A DNA stretch of 26,667 nucleotides from Verrucomicrobiota bacterium (GTDB taxonomy: Bacteria > Verrucomicrobiota > Verrucomicrobiia > Limisphaerales > UBA9464). Location of the stretch: the NCBI GenBank assembly GCA_026397675.1, contig JAPLUH010000220.1, positions 1 to 26,667 on the forward strand. Direction: 5' to 3'. A program made the translations under genes and the position numbers. Below, piece by piece: positions 7,704 through 16,262 of this stretch (position 1 is its first letter; each line of letters starts with the position of its first letter). The notes beneath the pieces are model-generated. The model made no database searches. It was not told the origin of the DNA and saw nothing but the letters and a program-made list of their open reading frames with translations.

Positions 7704-9227
7704 TCAATGGGTTGAAGATCTTGACGTGGGCTTTGACGAATCTCGGTATTGATAACGCAGGGCCACGAAGACGAAACCGATGGCCACCACGAAGAGCATC
7801 GCCGCGCACAGGTTGAAGAAGGCTGGCCCGGAGACATGCAGCACCTCGGTGCCATCGGCCAGGCGTTCCTTCACGTTGAGCCCGAAGACTTTTGCAATGG
7901 CCAGATTGCCCAAGGCGGTGGTCAGCAACCAGAAACTCATCATCGTGCTGCGCATGGAGGCCGGCGCTTCCCGGAAGGCGAATTCCAGTCCGGTGTTGGA
8001 AACTAGTACCTCGCCTGCAGTCAGCACGATGTAGGGCAAGGTCTGCCACAGGACGCTCAACGTCTCGCCGCCAGACACGCGTTGGTCGATCACCGACACC
8101 ATGAGGAAGGAGATGGCCGTCAGGAAGAGGCCCGCCCCCATGCGGCGCAGGGTGGTCACCCGAAGGCCCGACTTCTCGGTGACCGGGAAGAGCACGTAAG
8201 TAAAGATTGGGACCATGAGCATCACCAGCAGGGCGTTCATCGACTGCATTTGCTCCGCACCGATGCGGTCGCCGATGATGAAGCGCAGGACCGGTCCCAC
8301 GATCGGGAATCCGAGTGTTCCTTCGCTGAAGATGTAAGGGGTCATCTTGTCACCCTGTAGGACCCAGGAGGTGCTGTTCTGGTCCCAAAGCGCCCAGAAG
8401 AAGGGGATTAACGCAAAGACCATGGCCACTTTGGTGGCAGCTTTGGCGGCATGAACTTGTTCGAACGAGTAGCGGTTTTCACACGCGCTCCAGAAGCCGG
8501 CTCCTTGTCGGCGACCGGCCGGATGGGTGAGGGCATGCCACAGCATTTCCCAGAAGCTGCCTCCCTTCGGTCCGGCCGGAGGGACGTGAATGTAATGCTT
8601 GCGGCCCATCCAGAACAGCAGTGTGGCCAGAGCCATGAAGATTCCCGGGACACCGAATGCCCAGCCGTATCCATAGTCTTTGGCGACGCGAGGAATGACC
8701 AGGAACGAGAAGAAAGATCCGAAGTTAATACTCCAGTAGAATAGCCCGTAAGCCCTCTGGAGCAGGTGTCCTTGATTGGCGTGGAACTGATCACCGACGA
8801 AGGCCGAGACGCAGGGTTTGATGCCACCACCACCGAAGGAGATCAGCCCCAGACCTGCGTAGAGCAGCCAGAGCTTGTTCTCCTGCGTCTGCACCAGATC
8901 AGCCATTGCCAACACCCCGTGGCCGAGGCAGTAAAACAGGGAGATGAAGAGGATGGTCTTGTAGCGACCCAAAACCCGGTCCGACAGCCAGGCCCCGAAG
9001 AGCGGCATGAAATACACGCCGAAGACAAAGAGATGAACAACTTCAGAGGCCTTCGAGGACCCCTGACCGAGGTACTTGGCGATATACAAGGTCAGGATGC
9101 TGCGCATCCCGTAGAAACTGAATCGCTCGCAGGCCTCGTTGCTGATGATGTACTTGATCTGCGGCGGGAACGAATCCGCGGAGGCGGAGCGGGTGGAAAC
9201 CGTCGGGGAATCGGAAGACACCCCCAC
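7704..9227 (-). CDS. POT/PTR2-family proton-coupled peptide transporter (MFS)
   Basis: A 507-residue inner-membrane protein with about 12-14 hydrophobic segments. The family motif ExxERFxFY is present as EACERFSFYG in the first helix, followed by MRSILTLYIAKYL. GLGLISFGGGGIKPCVSAFVGDQF matches the second POT signature region. It most likely imports di- and tripeptides with protons. The start is a GTG (9227), and another GTG lies two codons downstream; no ATG or ribosome-binding site is available. The gene lies beyond the accC terminator, so it probably has its own promoter, although I could not identify one in the 94-nt gap. Confidence 0.93.
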   Translation of the reverse strand: MGVSSDSPTVSTRSASADSFPPQIKYIISNEACERFSFYGMRSILTLYIAKYLGQGSSKASEVVHLFVFGVYFMPLFGAWLSDRVLGRYKTILFISLFYCLGHGVLAMADLVQTQENKLWLLYAGLGLISFGGGGIKPCVSAFVGDQFHANQGHLLQRAYGLFYWSINFGSFFSFLVIPRVAKDYGYGWAFGVPGIFMALATLLFWMGRKHYIHVPPAGPKGGSFWEMLWHALTHPAGRRQGAGFWSACENRYSFEQVHAAKAATKVAMVFALIPFFWALWDQNSTSWVLQGDKMTPYIFSEGTLGFPIVGPVLRFIIGDRIGAEQMQSMNALLVMLMVPIFTYVLFPVTEKSGLRVTTLRRMGAGLFLTAISFLMVSVIDQRVSGGETLSVLWQTLPYIVLTAGEVLVSNTGLEFAFREAPASMRSTMMSFWLLTTALGNLAIAKVFGLNVKERLADGTEVLHVSGPAFFNLCAAMLFVVAIGFVFVALRYQYRDSSKPTSRSSTH

Positions 9228-9300
9228 GGTTTAGCCAACGGTTCCACCAAGACCAAGCAGCGAGTGCACCGAACGAACGATTTTTCTTCTGAACCCGAAC

Positions 9301-9325
9301 TAAAACTGAGGCCCCGAGGCCTCAG
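9301..9325 (-). terminator. Intrinsic terminator after accC
   Basis: On the minus strand a perfect 8-bp GC-rich stem (CTGAGGCC and GGCCTCAG around a 4-nt loop) is followed at once by TTTT. The stem contains the accC stop codon. It should end transcription of the aroQ-accB-accC run and separate it from the peptide transporter gene. Confidence 0.75.
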
Positions 9326-10707
9326 GCCTTGTCTTGGATGAGTTCGCGGCGTGCGCCGCCCAGGAACCGTTCGACGAACGTTGTCGTGTAGTGACCGCGA
9401 CGGAAGTCGGGATCTTGAAGAATGGCCAACTCGAAGGGGATGGTCGTCTTGACTCCGGTGACCATGAACTCGCCGAGGGCCCGAGCCATCTTGTTGAGCG
9501 CATCGGTCCGGTCTTTGCCCACGGCAATGAGCTTTCCGATCATCGAGTCGTAGTAGGGCGGAATGGTGTAGCCCGCATAGGCATGGGAATCGAGGCGGAT
9601 TCCTGGCCCTCCCGGCGGGTAATACATCTCGATCCGTCCGGGGCTTGGGCGGAAGTCGTTGAAGGGGTCCTCCGCATTAATCCGGCATTCAATGGCATGG
9701 CCTTTGAGAACCACATCGCTCTGGCTGATCGAAAGTTTCTCGCCGGCAGCGATGAGAATTTGCTGTTTCACCAAGTCTACGCCCGTGACCTCTTCGGTGA
9801 TGGGATGCTCGACTTGAATGCGCTTGTTGACCTCGAGGAAGTAGAAGTTGCCCGAGTCGTCCACAATGAACTCCACGGTGCCAGCATTGGAGTAATTAGC
9901 CATCTCGGCGATGGCCAGGGCTGCCTTACCCATCTTCTTGCGCAAATCCTTGAGGTCTTTTCGGTCAAGCAGCGGCGAGGGGGTCTCCTCGATGACCTTC
10001 TGGTTGCGGCGCTGGATGGAACAGTCCCGCTCACCCAAATGGATGATGTTGCCCCGGGTGTCGCCGAGGATCTGAAATTCGATGTGGTGCGGGTTCTCGA
10101 TGAATTTCTCGATGTATACCCCAGAATTACCGAACGCCTTTTCAGCTTCCGTGCGAGCCGTGTGGTACCCCTTGATGAGCGATATGTCATTGTGGGCGGC
10201 CCGCATGCCGCGACCACCACCGCCGGCGATGGCCTTGATCATCACTGGATAGCCGATGCGCTTGGCCACCGTCAGTGCTTCTTGCTCGGTCTCGACCAAG
10301 CCATCCGAACCGGGAGGCGTTGGGACTTTGGCTCGCTTGGCCAGATCGCGGCTGCTGGACTTATCGTGCAGCGCATTCATGGCCGCCGAACGAGGTCCGA
10401 TGAAGCGGATGTTGCAACTTTCGCAGACGTCGGCGAAATGCGCGTTCTCGCTCAGGAAACCGTAGCCCGGATGGATGGCGTCCACATCGGTGATCTCGGC
10501 AGCAGAGATGAGTCGGTCGATCCGAAGATAGCTGTCGGTCGAGGGACCGTCTCCGATGCAGATGGCCTCGTCGGCAACCTGGACATGCATCGAGTTGGCG
10601 TCCGCCTTGGAATAGACGGCCACCGTTTTGATGTTCATCTCGCGGCAGGCGCGGATGATGCGCATGGCGATTTCACCACGGTTGGCGATCAGGATCTTTT
10701 CAAACAT
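9322..10707 (-). CDS. accC: Acetyl-CoA carboxylase, biotin carboxylase subunit
   Basis: A 461-residue ATP-grasp enzyme. It carboxylates the biotin on BCCP with bicarbonate and ATP, part of malonyl-CoA formation for fatty acid synthesis. It begins MFEKILIANRGEIAMRII, the canonical AccC start, so I used ATG 10707 and not the in-frame GTG 27 nt upstream. The ATP-binding glycine loop is KAIAGGGGRGMR. The active-site segment is EVNKRIQVEHPITEE, where most biotin carboxylases have NTR or NPR; the Asn and Arg are kept. The length is standard for the stand-alone subunit. It lies 95 nt downstream of accB and ends in a terminator hairpin. Carboxyltransferase genes (accA, accD) are not in this window. 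Confidence 0.97.
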   Translation of the reverse strand: MFEKILIANRGEIAMRIIRACREMNIKTVAVYSKADANSMHVQVADEAICIGDGPSTDSYLRIDRLISAAEITDVDAIHPGYGFLSENAHFADVCESCNIRFIGPRSAAMNALHDKSSSRDLAKRAKVPTPPGSDGLVETEQEALTVAKRIGYPVMIKAIAGGGGRGMRAAHNDISLIKGYHTARTEAEKAFGNSGVYIEKFIENPHHIEFQILGDTRGNIIHLGERDCSIQRRNQKVIEETPSPLLDRKDLKDLRKKMGKAALAIAEMANYSNAGTVEFIVDDSGNFYFLEVNKRIQVEHPITEEVTGVDLVKQQILIAAGEKLSISQSDVVLKGHAIECRINAEDPFNDFRPSPGRIEMYYPPGGPGIRLDSHAYAGYTIPPYYDSMIGKLIAVGKDRTDALNKMARALGEFMVTGVKTTIPFELAILQDPDFRRGHYTTTFVERFLGGARRELIQDKA

Positions 10708-10802
10708 GACAGGTACGGGAACCTTCCGGTGCACGGCTCAACACCGTCGAGTGTGCCCGGAATTTGGAATGGCTCAGAGCAGGTGGCAGGGTAGCCACCG
10801 GT

Positions 10803-11279
10803 TCAAAGCGGGCGAATCTTGAACAGAACCTGGCCAAACTCAACCGGTTTGCCGTTCTCTGCGACCATGGACGTGATGATGCCTCGGGCTTCGGCCTTGA
10901 TCTCATTCATAACCTTCATCGCTTCCAAGATGCAAACGACGGTGTCGGGTCCGACCTCGCTGCCGATCTCGACGTAGGGTGCCGAGTCCGGGGAAGGGGT
11001 GTTGTAGAAGGTTCCGACCATCGGGCTCTTAATTTCCGATTCAGGACCGGCCGAACTGGAGCTGTGAGCGTGGGGTGCCGGCACGGTTGCAGCCGATTGA
11101 CGAGCCAAGGCCGAATAGGCCGTCAACTCGGGGTCATCCACCGGGCCTCCCAACATCGGACCGGATCCGCCGATGGGGCGCTTGAGCTTAATCTTGAAGT
11201 CTTTCTCCTCGAGTTCGAACTCTGAGAGGGAGTTCTTCTTCATCAAGTCGATGATCGATTTGATTTCTTTCAGGTCCAC
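10803..11279 (-). CDS. accB: Acetyl-CoA carboxylase biotin carboxyl carrier protein
   Basis: A 158-residue BCCP. The N-terminal helix-forming region (MDLKEIKSIIDLMKKNSLSE) is typical. A Pro/Ala/Ser/His linker (about residues 55-80) connects to the C-terminal biotinyl domain, which begins at SPMVGTFYNTPSP. The biotinylation site is EAMKVMNE, with Lys122 as acceptor. The start is a GTG at 11279, placed by alignment with the conserved N-terminus; no Shine-Dalgarno is visible. It works with AccC, encoded 95 nt downstream. The 210 nt between aroQ and accB contain a possible promoter, so accBC may be expressed separately from aroQ. Confidence 0.96.
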   Translation of the reverse strand: MDLKEIKSIIDLMKKNSLSEFELEEKDFKIKLKRPIGGSGPMLGGPVDDPELTAYSALARQSAATVPAPHAHSSSSAGPESEIKSPMVGTFYNTPSPDSAPYVEIGSEVGPDTVVCILEAMKVMNEIKAEARGIITSMVAENGKPVEFGQVLFKIRPL

Positions 11280-11402
11280 AGTGCTTTTGGGGTTGGAGCC
11301 GTTCCAAGGGATTGGGCGGAACTCCTCAAGATGATCTTGTTTGCCGAACCGAAACTGCTTCGGAGGAACCTCCGTAAGTGACAGTTACGTGTCGCGTTGG
11401 GC

Positions 11403-11432
11403 AAACTAGGGAGATTCAGCTTCTTAGGTCAA
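11403..11432 (-). promoter_or_regulatory. Possible sigma-70-like promoter for accB-accC
   Basis: On the minus strand TTGACC (11432-11427) is followed after 18 bp by TAGTTT (11408-11403), about 125 nt upstream of the accB start. The hexamers are only partial matches, so this is tentative. The long leader also contains a short GC palindrome at 11361-11374 (CGGAGG-AA-CCTCCG), whose 2-nt loop makes a stable RNA hairpin unlikely. Confidence 0.3.
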
Positions 11433-11489
11433 GACTCACTTCTGGTTCGTTTTCACGTCAACTTGAGTGAAAATGAAGGTTTACGTGAG

Positions 11490-11918
11490 CTAATTAACAT
11501 TAACGGCCGCTTCTAAAGCCAGAATGTAGGACAAAGCACCGAATCCGCTGATTTGCCCGCGGCAGACTGGGGCGATCATCGAATGGTGCCGGAAGGACTC
11601 CCGGGCGTGGATGTTGGAGAGGTGCAACTCGATGACCGGCAACTCAACGGCCGCGATGGCGTCGCGCAAGGCGATACTGGTGTGCGTGTAGGCGGCGGCA
11701 TTCAGCGCGATGGCATGCACAGCCCCCTTGGCTTGCTGAATCCAGGTGACCAATTGCCCCTCGTCATTGGTCTGGCGGAACTCCACCGATACTCCGAGGG
11801 CTTGGGCGCGCACCTGAACAGAGGCTTCGATACTGGCCAAGGTGTCCCGGCCGTAAATCTCCGGTTGGCGGGTTCCGAGCAGATTCAAGTTGGGACCATT
11901 GAGGAAGAGGATCTTCAT
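11490..11918 (-). CDS. aroQ: Type II 3-dehydroquinate dehydratase
   Basis: A 142-residue protein that dehydrates 3-dehydroquinate to 3-dehydroshikimate in the shikimate pathway. The motifs are in order: LNGPNLNLLGTRQPEIYG with catalytic Tyr22, QTNDEGQL, LNAAAYTHTSIALRDA with Asn73, and IELHLSNIHARESFR with His99. RGQISGFG follows. Length and order are those of the small dodecameric type II enzyme. I chose ATG 11918; the codon before it is GTG and could also be used. Family members usually have NP[AG]AYTHTS where this one has NAAAYTHTS, a mild deviation. aroQ commonly precedes accB and accC in bacteria, as it does here. Confidence 0.96.
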   Translation of the reverse strand: MKILFLNGPNLNLLGTRQPEIYGRDTLASIEASVQVRAQALGVSVEFRQTNDEGQLVTWIQQAKGAVHAIALNAAAYTHTSIALRDAIAAVELPVIELHLSNIHARESFRHHSMIAPVCRGQISGFGALSYILALEAAVNVN

Positions 11919-12001
11919 CACGCTTGGGTAATAGGCTAAGGATCTTTGGTTGAATCGCCAGACGGGAATTTACCCCACCCACTCAGGACTCCCATTGATG
12001 G

Positions 12002-12730
12002 TCACCGGCGGTGACCGACGTTGAGAGTCATGGTGCCTCCCAGGAAGCACTGGATGCGGGTTTCGATATATCCAAGTTCTCGCAGGGCCGCGTCCACTCC
12101 ATGCTGAGCAGGGTAAGCCTTCAAGGAATCGAGAATGTAGCCGTGAGTGTCGCCGTCTCCGCAGAAAATACGCCCGAAAAGGGGGCAAATTCGCTCGAGA
12201 TACTGGAAGTAGACCCATCGCCACGGCAGGAAGTCGGGTTTTCCGAAATCGAGGACGAGCAACCGTCCGCCCGGTTTGAGCACCCGGGTCAATTCTCGCA
12301 GGCCCCGCTGGAAGTCGGCCAGATTGCGCAAGCCGTAGCTAATGGTCACCACGTCGAAAGACCGGTCGGGAAAGGGGAGTTGGAGGGCGTCTCCCTGTTG
12401 AAAACAAACCGTGCCTGAACCGGTGGGCAATGGATTCTGGGCCGCTCGCTCTGCGGCGACCGCGAGCATGGGGTGACTGAAATCGAAGCCGATAGTGTCG
12501 GCTCCGCTTCGCGCCAAGCGGAAGGTGACATCGCCGGTCCCGCAGCAAACGTCCAACGCGTGGTTTCCGGGTTGGAGGCCTGCCTCGACGACCATTTGCT
12601 GCTTCCAAAGCCGGTGCATTCCGAAGCTCTGGAGGTCGTTGATTACATCATATCGAGGAGCGATGGTGGCAAACAGATCCCCCACTTTGGGGGCGCGATT
12701 TGTGCCGGGGACGAAGAACTTGCTGGCCAT
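12002..12730 (-). CDS. ubiE: Demethylmenaquinone/ubiquinone C-methyltransferase UbiE (MenG)
   Basis: A 242-residue class I SAM-dependent methyltransferase acting on the quinone ring, late in menaquinone or ubiquinone synthesis. The family N-terminus APKVGDLFATIAPRYDVIND is clear. The SAM site is ALDVCCGTGDVTFRLA. The second family signature is ISYGLRNLADFQRGLREL, followed by VLKPGGRLLVLDFGKP. I chose ATG 12730 because homology starts at this point; 27 further codons upstream are open but overlap the preceding coiled-coil gene. It lies 23 nt downstream of that gene. The family cannot tell menaquinone from ubiquinone; menaquinone would be the usual choice in Verrucomicrobia. Confidence 0.95.
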   Translation of the reverse strand: MASKFFVPGTNRAPKVGDLFATIAPRYDVINDLQSFGMHRLWKQQMVVEAGLQPGNHALDVCCGTGDVTFRLARSGADTIGFDFSHPMLAVAAERAAQNPLPTGSGTVCFQQGDALQLPFPDRSFDVVTISYGLRNLADFQRGLRELTRVLKPGGRLLVLDFGKPDFLPWRWVYFQYLERICPLFGRIFCGDGDTHGYILDSLKAYPAQHGVDAALRELGYIETRIQCFLGGTMTLNVGHRR

Positions 12731-12753
12731 AAGAGCTTGGGAGGGGTGTCGGT

Positions 12754-14466
12754 TCAACGGCGTCGGCGATGAAACTCTTCGACTTGTTCTCGGGCCGTAA
12801 CAGCCCGCCATGTGGCTCCGGTGGACAGCCGAATCTGGGTGGTTTGAGTCAGTTTTTGGAGGCGTTGTTGAAGTGCGTCGCGCTCTTCTTCGAGTTTTCG
12901 GACCCGCGTCTCCATCTTGGCCAAAGCCTTGGAGGTGTCCTTGACTACAACGGGTGTCACGGCTGTCTCTAGGGCTGGACCGGCCTTGAGGGCGAGGGTC
13001 AGGCGCTTTTCGAGGGCTGCCTTTTCACGGTCCAGTCGTTCGCGAAACTCGCGCTCCGTGGACAAGGCCGTTCGGAGTTCTGCCTCTCGGGAGGATCCCT
13101 CCTTGAGGGATGCGCGAATCTTCCAAACCTCGGACCGCAGGGAGGCCAGTTCCGTGGTGCGCACACTGGCGTTCACGGCCGTGGTATTGGTTGCAGCGGT
13201 GGTTGCGCTGGCTAGTTTACGTTCCGTGGCGGCGAGTTCTGCTCGAACGGCCTCGCGTTCGGCCTTTTCGACAGCAAGGGCTGTTTCGAGGGTTTTCACC
13301 GCGTCCGCGCGCTGTTCTGCGCCTCGGGTGAGGTCGTTGATCTTGGTCTTGAGCGCCTGGTTGGACAGTTCCAGGTCGGTGCGGGTCTGTTTCTCCTTGG
13401 CCAGCGTGCCTGCGATTAATTCAGCTTTGGCGAGAGAGTGTTCCGCATTGGCCTTGGCGAGGGCCAAGGAGTTCTCCAGCTGTCGGATCTTCGCCAGGCT
13501 TTCCTCAGAGGTGCGGGCTTGGAGTTCTGCTAGTTGCCGCTCCAGACCTGTTTTCTCGGAGGTTAGGGTTGAGTTTCGTTTCTTAGACTCATCGAGGCTG
13601 ATCTGGAGTTGCGCGAGTTTGGCAGCCAGATCAGCGACCTGTTTTCCGCGCTCAGTATCGGATTTCAGCTCGGTCACTTGTTGTTTCAGCGTGGAGTTCT
13701 CTTTTTGAAGGGTTTGCAGCGGTCCGGCCTGCAGGTTCTTTAGTTTGGTTTCGATCTCCTGCTTTTGTTTTTCAATGCGCCCGGCCGCAACCTTCTGTTC
13801 CAGTAAACTCTTATTGGCCTCGTCGAGGGCGGCTCGGGCCTCGTCGGCGACCACCTTGTCGACGAGGTTCCGGCGCTCGGTTTGTTGCTGTTCCAAGGAG
13901 GCCAGAAGCACCGTGTTGGTGGTCTGCAGGGCGGTGATCCGTTCGATGGCCGATTGGAATTCACGCGGATCGACCGGGGCAGGTTGGGCGGAGAGGGCTT
14001 CGCGCAGTTTTGCTTCGAGCAATTGTTTGTCGCTCGAAAGACGCTGGATTTGGAGACCGAGCTGCTCGAATTGGGCCACTACTTCACCATTCGGAGCCAG
14101 GGCCACGGCGGGTGGCGTATTGGAGGCCACGGCCGCAGAAGTTGCGGGGTTGGTGGAGGGCTTATTGAATGCCTCAGGAGTTTTTTTAAGAGCCTCTAGG
14201 CGCTCGCCGACGTAGCGAATTCGATAGGCCACCACCCGTTCATTCCAAGTCGGATAATTTCGGCGGAGCACCTCCAAGCCCGACTGGGCCTCGGTGAATG
14301 CTTCGCGGGCCGAAGACCATTGCCCGGTTTCTCGATGGGCCTCGGCCTGTTGGATGAGGTTATAAATGCGGATGAACGCGTCATCCGCGCCGTCGGCGCA
14401 GAGTTGTGCCGCGCCGATGCAGAGCCCCAAGAACAGGTGCGTAAGAATTCTCCGGAGACGGGTCAT
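12754..14466 (-). CDS. Secreted long coiled-coil protein of unknown function
   Basis: A 570-residue protein that I do not recognise by family. A signal peptide is likely: basic MTRLRRI, then hydrophobic LTHLFLGLCIGAAQLCA, with a probable cleavage near residue 24. Residues of about 30-95 look like a helical TPR-like hairpin (QQAEAHRETGQWSSAREAF). After a Pro/Ala/Thr linker (about 96-120), residues of about 125-545 are almost entirely heptad-rich coiled coil, dense in Glu, Lys, Leu, Ala and Gln, with repeated LE and EK pairs. The tail is basic and ends EEFHRRRR. No membrane segment follows the signal, so it is probably periplasmic or surface-attached. A structural or tethering role is a guess from the coiled coil. 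It lies in line with the DUF1080 gene and ubiE. Confidence 0.75.
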   Translation of the reverse strand: MTRLRRILTHLFLGLCIGAAQLCADGADDAFIRIYNLIQQAEAHRETGQWSSAREAFTEAQSGLEVLRRNYPTWNERVVAYRIRYVGERLEALKKTPEAFNKPSTNPATSAAVASNTPPAVALAPNGEVVAQFEQLGLQIQRLSSDKQLLEAKLREALSAQPAPVDPREFQSAIERITALQTTNTVLLASLEQQQTERRNLVDKVVADEARAALDEANKSLLEQKVAAGRIEKQKQEIETKLKNLQAGPLQTLQKENSTLKQQVTELKSDTERGKQVADLAAKLAQLQISLDESKKRNSTLTSEKTGLERQLAELQARTSEESLAKIRQLENSLALAKANAEHSLAKAELIAGTLAKEKQTRTDLELSNQALKTKINDLTRGAEQRADAVKTLETALAVEKAEREAVRAELAATERKLASATTAATNTTAVNASVRTTELASLRSEVWKIRASLKEGSSREAELRTALSTEREFRERLDREKAALEKRLTLALKAGPALETAVTPVVVKDTSKALAKMETRVRKLEEERDALQQRLQKLTQTTQIRLSTGATWRAVTAREQVEEFHRRRR

Positions 14467-14565
14467 CTAGGGACAGGCTATCCCAGGATCCCACGACAAG
14501 CCAGAGGGACAGGCTGGAAGCGGTTTGGGCAGAATTGGAGGGGCATTGAGACCGGCCGAAGGGGA

Positions 14566-15267
14566 TCACTTCAGTTCACGGATGCGGATGTTGCGAAATT
14601 CAGAGGCATCGCCGTGGTCTTGAAGTAAAATAGGGGTCGCAAAGCGGGTGCCCCACTTCGGTTCGTTTTTGAACTTGCTGGCGGCCTTGGCAGCGGCGAG
14701 TTCGGGGGAACCGATCCGGTATTTCAGGACGCAATCGCCATTGAGCCAATGCTCAACGGAATCTCCGTGAACGAGAATGGCCGACTCGTTGATTTGTCCG
14801 GCCGGCTTGACCCGGGGCGACTGGGCCGGCAGGGCATCGTAAAGCGCGGCGGTCTGGCGTTTCGGGCCGAGCTTGGCGTCGGGATGGGCTGCATCGTCGA
14901 TGAGTTGGTACTCATGGCCGATAGCTGCCTTACGGGCCTCGTCGATGAAGTACTTCACGCCGCTGTTGCCGCCCGTCGAGATCTTCCACTCGAAGCGCAG
15001 TTCAAAGTCAGTGAAGAGCCGGTCGGTAATGAGGTCGCCACCGCCTCCTTTTGCGACATGGGCTAGCCAGCCGTCCTTCACGATCCACCCGTGCTCCGGG
15101 AAGGTGGGTTTGCCAAACCCGCGCCAGCCCGCGGTGGACTTGCCGTCGAAGAGGGCGATCCACGGAATGGGTTTGCCGGTACCGGCATTCTTCGATGCGT
15201 CCGCACTCCAGGCTGGAGAGCCGAGGGACAGACACAGCAGGAGAGCGACGATGGGACGTGGGTTCAT
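14566..15267 (-). CDS. Secreted DUF1080 (3-keto-disaccharide hydrolase-like) protein
   Basis: A 233-residue protein with a signal peptide (MNPRPIVALLLCLSLGSPAW, cleavage probably after AWSA). The mature part is a single DUF1080 domain, recognisable from ALFDGKSTAGWRGFG, GWIVKDGWLAH, DFELRFEWKISTGGNSGVKYF, GHEYQLIDD and a C-terminal FRNIRIREL. The fold is a concanavalin-like jelly roll. Some members hydrolyse 3-keto-glycosides, but the activity of this one is not shown by the sequence. Such proteins are abundant in Planctomycetes and Verrucomicrobia and are usually periplasmic. It follows ribF by 68 nt on the same strand and has no Shine-Dalgarno. Confidence 0.92.
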   Translation of the reverse strand: MNPRPIVALLLCLSLGSPAWSADASKNAGTGKPIPWIALFDGKSTAGWRGFGKPTFPEHGWIVKDGWLAHVAKGGGGDLITDRLFTDFELRFEWKISTGGNSGVKYFIDEARKAAIGHEYQLIDDAAHPDAKLGPKRQTAALYDALPAQSPRVKPAGQINESAILVHGDSVEHWLNGDCVLKYRIGSPELAAAKAASKFKNEPKWGTRFATPILLQDHGDASEFRNIRIRELK

Positions 15268-15335
15268 TCGGAAGACGCTGAACCGGCTCGGACTCCCGAT
15301 GCAATAGCGGAAAGAATCCGGGTCACCTTCCGGGT

Positions 15336-16262
15336 TCAGAACAGGGCTTTTTGGGCTGCGACGATGTCCTTGGCAATTTGAGCCTTGAGTGCCTCGAGGT
15401 GAGCGAACCGGCGTTCTGGACGCAGGAAGCTCACCAGTTCCACGGTCAAATCTTGGTCGTACAAATCGCCTTGAAATCCGATGAGGTGGCTCTCAAAGCG
15501 AAGCTGTGGTTGCGAGGACTGGAGTGTGGGGCGCAGTCCTAGATTCACCGCGGCCGGGAATTCGCCGCCGGCGTGGCGGGCTCGAGCGGCATAGACTCCA
15601 AAGGGAGGGAGTTCGAGTCCTGTCACGTCGATGTTGGCGGTGGGGAATCCGAGGGACTGACCGAGTTGGTCGCCGCGGACGACGGGGCCTGCGAGGCTGT
15701 AAGGACGGCCCAGGAGCTCGGCGACCAGACTGAGCTTTCCATCTCGCAGAGCGCTGCGGACGCGGGTGCTGCTCACGATTTCGGCTCCGATATGAATGGG
15801 AGCCATGGCATTCACTGAGAATCCCAGTTCTCGGCCCAGCGTGCGCAGGAGCGGAACATTCCCACTGCGGCCCTGACCAAACTGAAAGCCCTGGCCCACA
15901 GTGAAGCTTCTGAGCCCGCCGAAACCGCTCACCAATTCGCGCACAAATTCCTCACCGCTCTTGTGGCTCATGGCTGTGTCAAAACGCAGCACGAGAACGG
16001 CGTCGGTTCCCTGCGCCTCGAGGGAAGCGATACGCTGGGCCAACGACTGCAGGAGTCGGGGGGCTTTATCGGGTCGGACAACAGCCAGGGGATGTGGATC
16101 GAAGGTGGCCACCACGGTCGCCGCGCCACGGGCCCGAGCGTCGATCTTTGCCTGCCGGACCACGTGTTGATGCCCGAGGTGGACGCCATCGAAGAGGCCC
16201 AGGGCCAAGCAGACTCCGTGCGGGCCGAAGGGCTGAGGAGCGCTCAGGACGATCTCGGACAT
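15336..16262 (-). CDS. ribF: Bifunctional riboflavin kinase / FAD synthetase
   Basis: A 308-residue enzyme converting riboflavin to FMN and then FAD. The N-terminal adenylyltransferase domain has GLFDGVHLGHQHV, ATFDPHP and the ISSTRVRSALRDG helix (SSTxxR motif). The C-terminal flavokinase domain has GDQLGQSLGFPTANI and ends in a usual helix. The length is standard. I chose ATG 16262, which overlaps the TGA of the upstream cupredoxin gene by one base (TGATG), so translational coupling is likely. The alternative start 81 nt upstream lies inside the cupredoxin gene. No FMN riboswitch-like leader is visible, as expected for a coupled downstream gene. Confidence 0.96.
   Translation of the reverse strand: MSEIVLSAPQPFGPHGVCLALGLFDGVHLGHQHVVRQAKIDARARGAATVVATFDPHPLAVVRPDKAPRLLQSLAQRIASLEAQGTDAVLVLRFDTAMSHKSGEEFVRELVSGFGGLRSFTVGQGFQFGQGRSGNVPLLRTLGRELGFSVNAMAPIHIGAEIVSSTRVRSALRDGKLSLVAELLGRPYSLAGPVVRGDQLGQSLGFPTANIDVTGLELPPFGVYAARARHAGGEFPAAVNLGLRPTLQSSQPQLRFESHLIGFQGDLYDQDLTVELVSFLRPERRFAHLEALKAQIAKDIVAAQKALF

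Noticed and set aside
9334..10794. A 486-codon open frame on the plus strand opposite accC
   Set aside because: It is antisense to a certain gene, its sequence shows no family pattern, and long antisense frames are expected at this GC content and codon bias.
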